Positions 25,201-38,051 of a stretch of DNA of 64,000 nt are shown piece after piece. Made by a program: the position numbers and the translations under genes. The notes below the pieces were generated by a model. It did no database searches. It was not told the origin of the DNA and saw only the letters and a list, made by a program, of their open reading frames with translations. The DNA lies in contig CAMGYJ010000007.1 in the NCBI GenBank assembly GCA_946122785.1, forward strand, positions 4,046,909 to 4,110,908. Direction: 5' to 3'. The DNA is from Linum tenue (lineage: Eukaryota > Streptophyta > Magnoliopsida > Malpighiales > Linaceae). Positions within the stretch are counted from its first letter, which is position 1. Each line of letters starts with the position of its first letter.

Positions 25201-25946
25201 GAAACTAACAGCTTGCATCATCTCGATCTACGCATCATCACATGCTGAACATTAAAAGCACGTAAAAGAAGCCAATAACTGATGGAACTGCTAATCACAT
25301 CGTTGCCAACATAAAAAAAAGCCACAAGTGAGCGGGTTAAAACAAACCACCCCTTCAAATAAGAGCCAAAGAATTGCTCTTCCTTCAACCCAGTAACAGA
25401 AACTAATGGCCTACAAAACCTCCCTAACGTAGTACAAAAGGTTGATAACTTCAGTTGACAAGACAATGAACGAACATTTCCATGGTTTGTCAAGCTGACG
25501 AGACAAGCTCATTCTAAATTTCAAGCATGAGCTAGCTAAACAGTCGAATGAAATACCTTTTCCTTCTCTTTCTGGGAGATGAGAGATGTCTGGCGGAAGA
25601 ATTCTTGCTCTTGAGCATACTGTAAAAGAAAAAACCAAATACATCAACTTCAATTCGAATTCCAGAAGAGGGACGGTGGGTTCGTAGGGGAAAAAAGAGA
25701 AAAAAAATAGGGTTTGGGGGATCGGTTAGAAACCTCGCGAGCAACTTCCTCGTTGCGGCGTTGTTGCTGGGCGGTGGTCTGCTCGGCGATCCACTTGCGG
25801 CGCTGGTTAGGATATGAGAGAGGATGCCATGGCTTCTGGTTGAGGAAGGAGTGGCTCCAGGCGGTGCCGGACTTGGTCTTGTAATCAACTTCTCCATTGT
25901 TGATTCGCTTGCTCAGCCGTAGCCCTCCTCCTTCTTCTCCCTCCAT
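22238..25946 (-). CDS. CIR1-like (CBF1/RBPJ-interacting corepressor) zinc-knuckle protein
   Basis: Seven exons, 25946-25734, 25619-25557, 25227-25091, 24931-24806, 24274-24073, 23118-23004 and 22896-22238, join in phase to 504 aa. An N-terminal CIR domain (about residues 34-100: FLNQKPWHPLSYPNQRRKW, then AQEQEFFRQ) is followed by SFMYIRPPGYNAESAKAAE. A zinc knuckle C-VR-C-GNFG-H-QSGDRE-C comes next; its last spacing is six residues, not four, as in animal CIR1. Then come PLKWELKQKPGMSPPRGG and DIFDEYGGFL. The C-terminal 200 residues are Lys/Ser/Arg/His-rich low complexity of the type seen in splicing-associated proteins. The protein is likely nuclear. Animal CIR1 binds histone deacetylase complexes and SR factors; the plant role is not established. 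The Arabidopsis counterpart is probably At4g19190. The start is the first in-frame ATG. Confidence 0.88.
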
Positions 25947-26344
25947 TCTTCCTCTGCCGATTCTCAAAATCCGTGCTCCTCAACTCGATGTTCCTTCCTT
26001 AAACGACTCCCGATCCCAATTCACCTTGTTGAGAAACAGAAAAAAAGGACTCGCACCAATCCACAGTTGCGTTGCGCTTCCCCGTCTGGCAGTAAAACAA
26101 CCGCCCTCGTCGTTTTGCCTAGCGGCGGCGACTAAGAAGGATGGGTAAATTACAGTAGAGGTCACCAAAGTCTGCCCTTATTTTTTTTTTGTAACGAGAC
26201 ATGAAAAATATAAAACACGAAACAGCGCCACTCATTTACAAACTAGTCCACCCATTATTAAAATCTAATGAGAGCAATTTTAAAAATAGTTTCTTTTGTC
26301 ATGCTTTAGGCAAATCAATTTATAGTCTTAGTGACCGTAACAAT

Positions 26345-26462
26345 GATTTGATCTGATGGTAATACTATTAGTTTTGAACCTGTAGATTCCATATTCGAAC
26401 CCCCTTTCAGTAGCACTTAACTATAAAAACCAACTGATGTCACCCTTATCTATAAAAAAAAA
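26345..26462 (+). mobile_element. tRNA-derived SINE (family S, copy 1)
   Basis: There is an A-box-like TGATCTGATGG and a B-box-like ATATTCGAACCCC. The tail is GCACTTAACTATAAAAACCAACTGATGTCACCCTTATC, followed by an A-run. The tail matches, in reverse orientation, a copy in COG6 intron 5 (45927-46045). Internal Pol III promoter boxes with a GTCAYCCTTATC-poly(A) end are typical of plant SINEs. Confidence 0.6.
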
Positions 26463-26880
26463 TTAATGTCTTAGAGATTGTACAAAAATCCAATTTATAT
26501 TTAGAGCAGCTATCATTCGTAGGTAGGCCATTTCTGAACACTAATCCTCTGGTTGCATCATATTCTATTGCCCTAAGGAGATGGAGAATCGTGACTTTAA
26601 AATCCTCTTCGAATGTGACTCCATAGAGAAAGATGTTACGAATCAAGTACATATCATCTTGAGCAGCTAGCAATGCGATCATGTACGGGTTGGCAATCCC
26701 AAGGTGTTGAAGACCAATAGTCAGACGAGGACAGTCATCCGTGGACTTCTTCACCAAGCTCGAGACACAACATTGAGAAGGATGAACGACAAAGTCGAAG
26801 TATGAGTTTGGGGTTTTGAGGGAGACTAGCATGGAGGCATTGTAGGGAGGAGTGGAGAAGAAGGAGCAAAAGGATGTGCA
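26446..26880 (-). other. Unrecognised minus-strand open frame
   Basis: This is an open frame of about 140 codons reading from near 26880 to the stop near 26446. It includes segments such as LQHLGIANPYMIALLAAQDD and HLLRAIEYDATRGLVFRNG. It has the composition of real protein rather than a shadow frame, with no low-complexity bias, but I cannot name a family and see no adjoining exons. It could be a decayed gene fragment. The SINE copy overlaps its 3' end slightly. Confidence 0.25.
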
Positions 26881-28985
26881 GAGTGCAGACCATAATTTTT
26901 GGACTTGATGAGCGAATTAAACAACGAAGACAGAGGAAAGTAGTTGAGTACCCCCTAGAAAACTACTATGTTGTGGAACTTTCGGATTGTTTAAAGTAAA
27001 CATTTGTATGGTCAGCATCCTCGTCATCAAAATGATTTAATAAAAACAAAACCAAAACCAATTAAAACCTCTAATCAACCAAGCACCCCAATCCAATCTG
27101 ACCAATTCATCTCTCCCTCTCAGCCACCATCTCCACAATTGCCGCCATCGAGATGGACTCAGAACTTCCTTTTTCCGCTTCACATTCCTCTGCAATTCTT
27201 TGTATGAGAGCACTGAGAGGCATCAAAACTTATTCTAAGTCAAGATCCACGTGTTTGGAGTCACCATCGCAACAAGCCCCACCCAACCCGGGTCACCCGA
27301 CGAAACCCTTAAGTTTCTAATAGATCGGTCTTTCGCCATCTTTGCCACCGTCTCTAGCAGTTTAGTCGTTCTTCGACGATAGTTCGGTTGGTTAGGACTT
27401 TTAATTAGTTTTGATTTTGTTTGTTTTTCATTAATAATTTCGATGAGACGTGTGTTGATAAGATGACTAATTGGACTAAATTAAAAGATTTTTAGATGAA
27501 GAAAGACGAAATGATTATTTTAGCATAGTATTTACCATTTTGTTAAAGTTGAACATTTGTGACCATTTAGTATTAACTACAAATATTTGTGAGTTTATGC
27601 TAATTAGCCTTGTCTTCGGTCATTGTAGAAGAATGGGAGAAACAATTTTTTTAAAAAAGCTAAGTGGTGCAATGGAGAAAGAGACATACGCAGGCTCTGC
27701 ATGGCGTTCGAACGGGGTCTCAACGATCTCTGCTGTTAGCTTTGCAACTTGATCTGAATCCTAGCTTCGGTCCTCGAATTGTTCTTCAGCCTCGAGATTG
27801 CAGTTCTGATTCATATTTCAGAACGATTTCAAAATTGTAACGAACGCCAATTGGAGGTATGGTGTATAGAAACCCCCGGTTCCTCCCCTCTCAATTTTGA
27901 AGGTACTACCTTGATTTGCTCCTCCTTTCTTGATTCCAGGTTTTGAAGCTTCCAATGGAAAATTGCAAGGAACAGAGCCAGTGTGTTATATTGGGACGAC
28001 GCGTGAGAGCTCAACCACCAGCAAACAAGCTCGTAATACTGGAAATTGAGGTATTTCGTTTCTGCTATGCTTTATCAGTTGATTTTCGCCCTTTTTAACT
28101 TCAGCCGCGAATTGTTGTTCTCGATTTTTTTTTGTCTGTGCTTTCTGCTTGCGTCATTTACCCTGATTGTGATTGTGAATCATGGTGGTGGTAATGGGGT
28201 CTTAATTATTATTTGGTTAAATTGCTAAATTATCATCAGTCAAACTTCAATTTTAGGGTTTTCGTTTCCTTTTACCTATGTCTATCATTGCTTGACCCAT
28301 GGGGTTAAGAAGAATCACAGGATTATCTACACGTCTTTGACGACTAAGTGGAGTTCAAACTCGCTTTTATCTCTCTCCATTCACTGTGTCTCACATCATA
28401 GTTGAGTGCTTCACTTAAGTAAAAGTGAGTTATCTTGCTACTTTTCTGTTCGACAGATTACTGCCTGTCACTATCGATTGCTCATTACACTTTGGTTCCC
28501 AGTTAGCAACTATTTTTCTCTAGTTTGTCCTGCCCATCGTCCTGGTCTTTTGGCAGCCCCCTTTATCCTGTCAAATTGTTATCGATGCATTGACTGGAAG
28601 CCATTAGAGTAAAAAAGCGACTTTTTGGCTTTGAGAACGATTCCTTCCTCAAAACAACTGTGCAGAGAACAGTTCTATGGAATATTTTGAGGACAATGTC
28701 CAATCACTTTCTGCCTTTCCCCCCCTCACTTTGCCAGCAACATGAGATGTGCTTGTTACATCTGTATCTTAAATCTTAATATGTTTAATTTTGATATCAA
28801 TATGCCTAAGTTAGGATTATGAGATCCAAGTATGACAGATAGGTCTGACCATCCATTAACTAGGGGAAAAATTCATCAAAATCTTCAAACCTTGGCCTCG
28901 AACCTACATCTAACATTATTTCTCTGTAGAAAGATGAGAAAACTCGTCAAAGTGTCTTCCTTGTAGAAGCGAAGCATTGCTAAAC

Positions 28986-31916
28986 TCACCTCAACTGTAC
29001 TCGATGAAGTGCGAAGTATGCAATGAGTCGATAACCTACCAACATCAAAGCCATAACGCACACGTCCATCCACAAATTGTCCAGCCCCATTGATTTGATG
29101 GCAGGATAATCTCCAACCCGGCACAAGACTCCCTTTGAACACTCATAGTAATCATCTTCTTTGTATTGCACTCCAAGAAGAAGCTTGTAGCAATAGTAGC
29201 TGTAGCTCAAGTACTTGAGCCAAACAATAAATGGAGGTATCTGTTGCACGTAGTACCCACCAGCAATGAGGAAGACCAGGGTTGTAACGGATGCCAGTGT
29301 AGTGGCTTGTTTTATGTCCATAAGAATAGCACCAATTGCTAATCCTAGACTTTGGGAGACCAGGACACTGTAGAGAACCACAATCAGGGACAGTATGAAA
29401 GTTATGGGATCAGGTTTAAGGCCTCCCATCCAATAGATTATGAAAACAAATGCTGTAGGGAGTGCAAGCTCCAATGGCAGGTCACCAAAGGTTCTGGCTA
29501 GAAAGTAGGATGATAGATGATACATTCCAGATGCCCGCTCCTTGATCAGCATTCTCCTTTCTTGGGGGAATGTGAAAACTGCATTGTAGAGAGGGTAGAA
29601 GCCCCAAAACACTGAGAAGAAGAACAACAATGCCGTCTGCATATGAAGTCAAACACTGCATCAGTATATAAGAGAAACCACGACCATAAGTTTATATATC
29701 ACTAGCTATCTGCGTGCAACTAGAGTTATATGGCTGGTACTCCAAGTCCAAGGTTCACTAAGTATATGATAATTGATACGTTGTTGAGGTTCAAAGAATC
29801 TATTGAACCATAGTCAATGGTAGCAATCGTAAATGTACTTGATGATGCTATAGATTGAATTCTTACTCGGTCCCCAATGTGAGATGTTGGGGTTTGCCAC
29901 CAGAGGAGCCCGCCAAGTACTGCAACACTGATGACTTGGAAAATTCTCAGTCTGTTGAATGATTCAAAGCGCCGCTCCCTCAATCCCCTCTGAAATAGCA
30001 CCTTGAACTGATGCCACCAGCTTGTAGACCACTCCTCTGAATTGGTATTTTTTCCTATACAATTTTTTTTATTATATATAATGGTGAGATCCTATACATT
30101 TATACATGGTTGAAACTTAGAATCCCACTAGAGACAGGTTGAATTTTGGGACAAGGGGATAAAATATACTTTATACTTACTTGCAGGGGTGTCTTTTATG
30201 TAGCTGAAGCTATTGACATCCAGATTGCACAGCTCCGCTTTTAGACTTGTTGAAATGTTCTTCTCGTAAGCAGAAATAAGAGTTTCCCTCACCAGCTTCT
30301 GCTCCTTTTCCATGTTCTCACCTTGATCACCTCCATTCCTATCGGGAGGAATACCTGCAATTTAGTTCCAAGTGTAAGATGTTTTTGTAATTGACAAAGA
30401 TTATTGAAAATATGAAAGAATAGGAGAAAGACAAAGCTAGGAATTACCATACTTATTATAAAATTAAGGTTTAATACACTTGTATATCCAAAACTTTCAC
30501 GGTTGTGCCAATAATATCCAAATTTCCTGAAATACCACTTATATCCATGTTTTAAAGTTGTTCTTTGCCAAATCTATCCATTTTCCAATATATTTTTGGT
30601 TAAATACACTTGTATATCCAAAAACACTGTTAAAGAATGTGAAGGAATTGGATATAAGTGGTATTTCGGGAAATTTGGATATTATTGGCACAATCGTGAA
30701 AGTTTTGGATATACAAGTGTATTTAACCTAAAATTAAATAGAAAAAGTAGTGGAACACTTCAGAAATTACCATTGGCGAGATCAAGTAAGAGATCAGATG
30801 GATTGACGGTCATGGATGTGGCGAAACCGATGGAGGAGAAGTAATCCAAGGCAGCTGATGCAGGACCATAATAGATTGGAGATCCCTCAGAGAGCAAAAC
30901 TACCTTATCAAACATGTGGTACAATCGGCTTGAAGGCTGGTGAATGGTGGTAACTACTGTTCTGCCCCCATCAGCTAGCCGTTTGACCGTTGTAATAATT
31001 CTCTGAGCTGTGGTTGAGTCCAAACCTGATGTAGGCTCATCTAGTAGTAGTAAGCTCGGGTTGATTAGCATCTCTTGTCCTATGCTCACCCTCTTCTTCT
31101 CTCCTCCTGATATTCCTCTAAACAGTGGGCCACCTATCATGCTGTTTCTGCAGCGAGTCAATCCCAGCTCAATTATAACCTGTTCCACATGCTGGGCTTT
31201 CTCTTCCCAGGTTAAAGTTTTGGGAAGCCTTAACAGTGCAGTGAACATGAGAGTTTCAGTCACAGTTAGATGTGGATACAAAACATCATCTTGGGCTACA
31301 AACCCTGTGCGCCGCTTTATGACACCAGAAAACGGCTGTCCGTTGTATGTGATCTTTCCTGACAACTTCCCGTTGAGCCGGCCTCCGAGGGCTGTAAGGA
31401 GGGTGGTTTTACCACTGCCTGATGGACCCAACATAGCCAGGATCTCTCCTGGGCAAACCATTCCTGATATCCCATTCAGTATAGTTTTCTCTTTACCGTG
31501 CCATGTACCTCCCCAGCATGATCCTTTCGATTCCAGTTTAACTTTGTAGACCACCTCCTCAAACTGCAAAACGGAATAAAGGAGATATTGCATAAATCTC
31601 AAGTGACACTCCAAAGAAGTTAACTTTGTTGAGAAAGTTCTATCTGAATCTTTTTTTTTTCTGTCCGTGATTAATCATTGTAGTTAGTAAGAGAAAGATA
31701 TGTAATAATATGATGCGTTTGAATTAGGAGAAATAGAGGAAAGTGAGTGACCTTCAAAGCTATGGGGAATACTCTGAGTTGGATGACAGATTGTGTCTCA
31801 GCTGTTTGTGGGTAGGCAAGCACGGCCGCATTACTGGGTTCATTCTTCCCTGACAAACCTTCCCCTGGGGCTTTGCTCTCATACTCTGGTTTTGGTGCAA
31901 CACAGTTGACAGGCAT
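28986..31916 (-). CDS. ABCG14: ABCG14 half-size ABC transporter (root-to-shoot cytokinin export)
   Basis: Five exons, 31916-31752, 31563-30771, 30354-30181, 30054-29867 and 29636-28986, join in phase to 656 aa, with an N-terminal nucleotide-binding domain and a C-terminal ABC2 membrane domain. Visible motifs are Walker [10 protein letters not shown] (101-109), signature [10 protein letters not shown] (206-215), Walker [11 protein letters not shown] (226-235) and HQPSSR for the H-loop. The membrane domain holds the [16 protein letters not shown] segment and the conserved end ALHRVQLR. Plasma-membrane half-transporters of this type dimerise, and Arabidopsis ABCG14 loads trans-zeatin cytokinins into the xylem. 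Identity with that protein is high along the whole length, including the N-terminal [12 protein letters not shown]. All introns are GT-AG. Intron 2 carries a 261-bp foldback transposon (30468-30728), 40 bp from the donor side. Confidence 0.95.
30459..30737. mobile_element. Foldback Mutator-like MITE in ABCG14 intron 2
   Basis: The 261-bp element (30468-30728) starts GGTTTAATACACTTGTATAT and ends in its near-perfect reverse complement, with arms of about 80 bp. A perfect 9-bp target-site duplication TAAAATTAA lies at 30459-30467 and 30729-30737. Long arms with a 9-bp duplication fit a Mutator-type MITE. The ABCG14 exons on both sides are intact, so it is tolerated. Confidence 0.9.
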
Positions 31917-32008
31917 GGTACTGAAAATGGTTCTAGATGCTTTCTATTAGCAAGAGAAGTTTACGATTTTGTTTAACTTGGCTCCTAAACTGAACTGGGG
32001 CACCCAAA

Positions 32009-32015
32009 TATATAG
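32009..32015 (-). promoter_or_regulatory. TATA-like element upstream of ABCG14
   Basis: The minus strand reads CTATATATTTGGG about 95 bp upstream of the ABCG14 start codon. This would place transcription initiation about 60-65 bp upstream of the ATG. Inferred from sequence and position only. Confidence 0.45.
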
Positions 32016-35000
32016 TGGAGGGTACAATTCAAAATCTAGTGTGCTAAGTCTGATGTTGGTGGGGTCCCCATTACCTTTTCTTCTGAAAATATTCTGTCAC
32101 TAACTCTTAGTTATATTTATTCTCATCTCTTTATGTGTTAGCTTTATTTTCGTCTTCTTTCTCTTTCTGACATACAATAGACTTATGGCAGGGGGCACAT
32201 AAAACCTCCATAGCTACTTGCTTTTAGACTTGTATGACTGGAATTGAGGCATGCCAGTGTTTATTTTTAGGAAGGGAGAAATGATGCATGCCATTGATAG
32301 AGGATTGATCATTTGTAGGAGTCTATCCCTACGCACAGCAATGCCTTTTCTTTCTTTCCGTTTGGAAATATCATACCTCCACTATGAGGCAAATCAGTGT
32401 GCTGCAATACACTGCTGATTTGGTGTCACAGGTCACCTTTGCTAGATGTTTCCCTTTGTTTATTAGCTGCTTCTGATGCACTTGCGTGCTTCACAATAGT
32501 TTCTTGGGTGCTAGTAGAATTGGAAAAAGAGAGTTTTGTTAGGTACTGCCTGCTAGACAAATGATGATGCTCGCCACTGATTCACACAAAAGTACCTAAG
32601 ATTGCGAAGCAAGTGGGAACTCTTAAGGGCTATGTATTTCAGTACCTCAATTTGGAGGTCATTATCCCCCTCCCCCTCCAAACCCACACAGAAGAAGACA
32701 ACTAAACAAAGGCAACTTGTACTCATTCCACCCCTCTTCAGATCATGTTAGGACATGGTTTGCATCTGTATCGTACATTCTATTGTGTGAATCCAAGTTA
32801 TTGTCTGTCCATGTAGAAACGATACATTCTTACTACTTGAAAGTTGGCAAGGGTCGTGGTGGCTATCAATTTACGCAAGACTTCTTATGTGGGTTTGGCT
32901 GTTAATAAACTTACCTGTCATGCAGGGATGATTTGTACATCACATCAGTCCTTTTGCAAAAGGCCTCATGCTTGGGTGATTTGGTTGCCTAGAGAATCTG
33001 TATCTTGTCTCCCTATCTCATTCTCTACCTGCAGCCTTATTCAGGTAATCCTTTGATTTCTGTATCGAATTCCACTCCTTTGAGAATTTGTAAAAGCTGT
33101 TACAGAAAAATCAATATGAGCATTTGTGAATTACAGTTTAAGTTATCTTCATTTGGGGGAATTGTGCTCGACGGTGCTTAAGAGAGTATTAAAATTGTGC
33201 CTTAATAAAAACAAATATTTATCTTACATTGTAAAAAAGTTCTGGCTGCATTTACTGTTCCATTTAAGGTTAGCTTGCTTGAATGCTTTTAATCTCCCAT
33301 GTCTTATTTCGTTTTATAAGAGAAAAAGTTTAACGTGACAGTTGATTTCTATATTGTCCAAACATGAAGTAGAATCAAAAGGAAGACTCATCTTTGTTCT
33401 TTTTTTCTTTTTTGAGTTCTAAGCATATTATTATTTCTCTTGCTTAACAAAACTTATCAGTTCGTGCACTCAAAAGTTACTTTATGAAACTCATGTACAT
33501 TTTTATTAAAGCAACGCTTAAAGCTAAGAGAAGTTGAGTTATTTTCACATGCTTTCTCTCAGTAGTCCAATGACAGTGACATGAACCACCCACGTTTTGT
33601 TGTATTGATTTTCAATATTTGGAACCATTTCAAGTCATTCACTGAACTTGAGAAAAGAAAGGTGAATCCCTTGAGTTTCTCACTGGCAACCTCCAAATTG
33701 TTCTTTGTTCTGATTCCTTCTCTGTAGGATATATCTTTTGATATAATGCTGTGCCAAGTTAATTTATGCAACAAAAATGCCATTATAGCCCATCTACACT
33801 CTGTTAATAATGAAAGTCGCGTTTCCTCCACGAATGTGAGGTATATCCTTGCTTTAACCGGAGGATTTTTCTCTCATCTTTATACCTTATCTCACAGCAT
33901 ACAAGTTTTCGAGCATATGAAGAAATAAACGAGTAGGAAGCATGGGGGATTTGCCAAAATTAGTAGTAAAAGGGTGGGCGAGGGGTTGCTTTCCTTTTAA
34001 TAGTGAATCCATTAGCCAACAAATTCTTATATTCCTTCTAAAAAGTCTGTGTTTTTCGATTTCTGGTGTTCACTGTATTTTTCAACATTCCTTTCCCCGT
34101 AATTTGATATGAGCATTGCAGCATTGCATGACTATGTATATTATTAATCTAAAATAAGATGTAGAGAAGGAGATAGAAAAGAAAAATTAAAGTGGAGATA
34201 GGGAGGGGGGGAGTTAGATGCTATAAGCATAAATCTTAGGCGTATTATTCTCTCCTTTATCTCTCTCCTCCTTTGCACTTTGTTATTTTGCATATGAGAG
34301 AAATTATTGAAATGAGAACCCATCAATGGATTCCCATTTCTGTCAAATTCAAAAATAAAAATCATCGCAAGTATCATTTGTTGCAGAGCACTGAGATAAG
34401 AAATGTGGTTGTGTATGGGACCCTTTTGATCATTCTTTGTTTTATAAATCTTGCGAGAGTCATCTATGGGGCTACTTGGAGGTCCTTTGGATGCGCATAA
34501 TATTTGAGTGCTTGGCTTCTTTATTTTCTACCCTCCATCTCAACTTGCATAATTATATGTATATTATCTGTATGTGTGTGTCCTTTTTTTATATAAGCAT
34601 TTTGGGAGGGATTTCGGTTCCACTAGGCATGCCAGAGCCACCCCACCCTCTACTTTTTGTTTGGTTCAGTTTTTTCTCTTTTTGTTTTTGGCCCCCCCTA
34701 CGCATTCATTTTTTACTCTCATTGTTCTAATTTCGCTTATAGTTCCAGACTCCTGTCTGGTATTGATTCGCTTTGCTTTTTATCACCACACAGTTTTTGT
34801 GATTCCATTTGACAGTGAAAGTGTTCTCTGTATAGGATGATGGGGTTTGAAATTCCACTTAATTATCTTATATATAATATTAGATATATTCACTATCATT
34901 ATCAATCATTGAGTATTGGCTGCTCGTAATTCTTATTCTTTGTGTTCAGTTGACTGATAACTTAATCTTGAATCAGGTGTAGTATTCTTGTCGGTCATTG

Positions 35001-35346
35001 CTGTGACGGAGAATCATGATTTCTTTCTTTCCCTTGTTTGCTTAATTTTTTTCTTTATGCTCTCTTGTTGAATTGTTAATGTGGCGTTCGAACGTTTACT
35101 CTCGAAGGAGTTGTGAAACCCTTGAGCTCTATGTGGTCATTTGTACTATCTAGCGATTTCTGCACAAATGAGAATACGATAACGAAAGGTATCAAAGTTA
35201 GTTATTATAAGGTTTTTTCTTGAACTTTGATATCATAATAATTCAGGCAGAAAATGTTATCTAGGTAATGCCGAGTTCAAGGTTTGAACTTACATGTAGT
35301 TTTGTTCTGTATATGATACTAGGATTTATGTTTGAACCTTGATAGA

Positions 35347-35560
35347 TAACAGGTGATACTCGGGATCAAGGTTTGAGTATTAACAGTATGAGATCAAGTA
35401 AATCCTTGATCGAGTATCACCTATTATCTAGGTAACAGTTTAGCTGTCCCCTCGATCAAAGGAGTATCTCCTATTAGCTATATACCTACCATCCTATCTC
35501 TTGTCTAGATGATTGATAGGTGATAGGAAACTGCAAGCATTTACCAGGTAATCCTTGATC
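35347..35560. repeat. Cluster of inverted GATCAAGG / AGGTGATA repeats
   Basis: GATAACAGGTGATACTCGGG followed by ATCAAGG (about 35346) is inverted at CCTTGATCGAGTATCACC plus TATTATC (about 35405-35430), forming an imperfect hairpin of about 25-bp arms with a short loop. Related half-sites (CTCGATCAAAGGAGTATC, TTGATAGGTGATAGG, AATCCTTGATCGAGGATC) recur to 35565. Origin unknown; possibly a decayed foldback element. Confidence 0.5.
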
Positions 35561-36573
35561 GAGGATCATGAGTGCAGAAGAAAGTGTTTAAACCAACTAA
35601 TATTTAATTAGCTAAATACTAGATAATACTCCATGGGTTAATTTGTGGTGTGTGAGAACTGGCACACTGCGGAGGGGAGAGCCCAAAGTAATGAAATGAA
35701 TAAGCTGCTTGATCCCAGCTTCAAACTGGAACAACACCAATAATATCAAGATTTCTACAGTCTGGACTGTGAATTGTATTGCAGGTCAGTTTGAATTTTG
35801 AAGATTTTCCCTTTATCCCACTAACGTGTTTTTTCTTCTTATCGTTTGGCTTTGCTGTGCAGGACAAACATGCTACGAAATACGGATTGAGAGGGTCTGG
35901 ACTCGGGAATACACAGGTTGCTCAGGGGGGACGCTATTTCTGCAGAATGGTTTGTGCATCATATTGGTAAGCTTTATTGTAGCTGCAGAAACTTCCATAT
36001 GAGTGGGGCAGACCCATATTCTTTTAGGTGTTTCAGTCTACATAGCTGTATTCGAATCAGATCAAATCAGCACCATTATAGATCGAAAATGAATACAGGG
36101 ACTATGTCGAAGCAAATTGAATCAAACAAGTCTTTTGGTCCCATTGCCTTTTGTTTCAAGCGCTTAAATTAGATGACTGAATCGACAACCGGGACAGTTT
36201 CTAAGTCGAGAATTAGAGCCTATTCAAATCATGCATCAAATTGGTTTGACAGGGCTGTTGCTTTTATGTGCTTATAAGGCAGGTTTCAGTTTGCTGGTGG
36301 CTTCATGCGTACATTCAACTTTGCAAATGCTTGCATTCCCAGTTTTCTAGTTTGCATTATCTCAAAGATTTTGCTGACAGTTGTTCGTAACACATTACTT
36401 TGTCCAGTGCAGGTTCGGTCGAATGGTTTATGGTTGTGGTGTCGAACTTTGAACTCAGAGATCGCAGTTTCAGAATCCATAACGCACGATCTGCTCAGTT
36501 TATCGTGGCCAACGTAATTAAGTAAGGCTCTCCTCTTTTTTTATGTTGTGATTTCACATTTCTTAAATTATAG

Positions 36574-37103
36574 TAACCTTAAGGGTTAATATTTTCGTAT
36601 GGCGTGAACTTTGACCAAAATAAACATCCTGGCCAATCTTTTCGATCTATAACATCCTGGCCCGAACTATACACCAAAATAAACAATTTGGCCAAACCCG
36701 ATGTTTGACCGTTAACTTGGACGGTCAAACACATTGACTAACGGTCAACGCGCCACGTCACTGCCAAGTCAAGAGATCTGATAAATATTTAATTTTTTTG
36801 TTTTTTATTTTTGGTTTAACTAAGGTATTAGATGATTTTTTTAATTTATAATAATTTAAAATTAGGGAATGTGTGGAAATTGTGAATTATTTTAAATATG
36901 TATGTGGACTTGGCAGTGACATGGCCCGTTGACTGACGGTCAACGCATTTGACCGTCCAAGTTAACGGTCAAAAGTCGGATCTGACCAAATTGTTTATTT
37001 TTGTGTATAGTTCGGGCCAGGATGTTATAGATCGAAAAGATTGGCCAGAATGGTTATTTTAGTCAAAGTTCAGGCCATACGAAAATATTAACCCTAACCT
37101 TAA
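36574..37103. mobile_element. Foldback Mutator-like MITE with 187-bp arms and 9-bp target-site duplication
   Basis: The 512-bp element (36583-37094) has arms 36583-36769 and 36909-37094 that are near-identical inverted repeats, starting GGGTTAATATTTTCGTATGG. A perfect 9-bp duplication TAACCTTAA lies at 36574-36582 and 37095-37103. No coding capacity. The high similarity of the arms and the perfect duplication suggest a relatively recent insertion. Confidence 0.92.
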
Positions 37104-38051
37104 CCTTAAAGTCGGCTTAGTACAAAACAAATAATGAACCTAAACGTGACACTTAACTGACCTAAGCCAAGTGCAGAGCAGAGGCACTAGTGGGTTTCGA
37201 GTTTTATTTGTGTCCATGTGGCCCTCTTTTCTTTTGGTCCTTTTCAGCTTTATTTCTTCTCGCCACATTTTTTTTTTAATAAAGTTAGTGTCTAGGGCTC
37301 TCGTGCTGTCCTTTTTATCTTTAACTCAGCGTTTCAGGCTGAGTGCTTAGAATATAATAATAGTAGTGACTGCCTGATCTATCTACCAAAATGGAAAGAT
37401 TACAAACAATATTAGTGTAGTTCCAGAAAAGTTACTTAGTGACAGAGTTAGGTTGCACTAAAACAAAAACTTTGAGGACTTGAGATCAGCCCGTTGCGAA
37501 TGGCGCGGGACAGGTATCTTGATATCTATATTGTATTCATATCTATTCCTTAACATGTCAGGTTTAAGTCGGATATTTTATTTCGGAATGCTAGTCGGGG
37601 CATGCCAATTTATATGAGTATGTATTTTAAAAAAAAAAATCATTGAGACATTAATTTTGTTCATTAAAAATTTGAGAAACAAACTCTATCATATGATAGA
37701 TGATGTGGGTCTGGTCGAAGCGAGTACTTGTACACACGCCTCGTCCGGCTTACGGGACGATAATTATTCGTCTGAAAACAAGTCAGACAGATCGAATTGG
37801 GCAGATCAGGTGAAAATTGTATCTCTGCTCAGCAGGATGTGTGCATTTATACATTTCATGCTGAAATTTTGACGATTCACAAACCTTTACATGATATTGT
37901 CATGATCCTTCGGTTTTTTGTACAAGGTACAAAGCCATACAGAATAAAATCCCGTTAACTTACAAATTCTACTCTTAACCCTGAAATTCATTGTAGCTGC
38001 GTGACGATTGATGAGAAATTTGTTGGACTAAGATAAACCGATGAATTATAT

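Larger units (their letters stand above)
25947..28985. other. Intergenic region between CIR-like and ABCG14 genes
   Basis: The first 150 bp is the 5' leader and promoter of the CIR-like gene. It holds a SINE-like copy (26345-26462) and a minus-strand frame (26446-26880) that I do not recognise. From about 27000 to 28985 I see no gene. A short frame beginning at an ATG near 27953 and ending at an apparent splice donor near 28048 could be a small exon, but nothing follows it that I can support. Confidence 0.5.

Noticed and set aside
27953..28048. Possible short exon beginning MENCKEQSQC and ending at an apparent GT donor
   Set aside because: No continuing exon, homolog or stop in a sensible position could be supported. 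The ATG context and donor are individually common by chance.
31010..31549. 179-codon plus-strand frame
   Set aside because: Antisense shadow of the ABCG14 nucleotide-binding domain exon.
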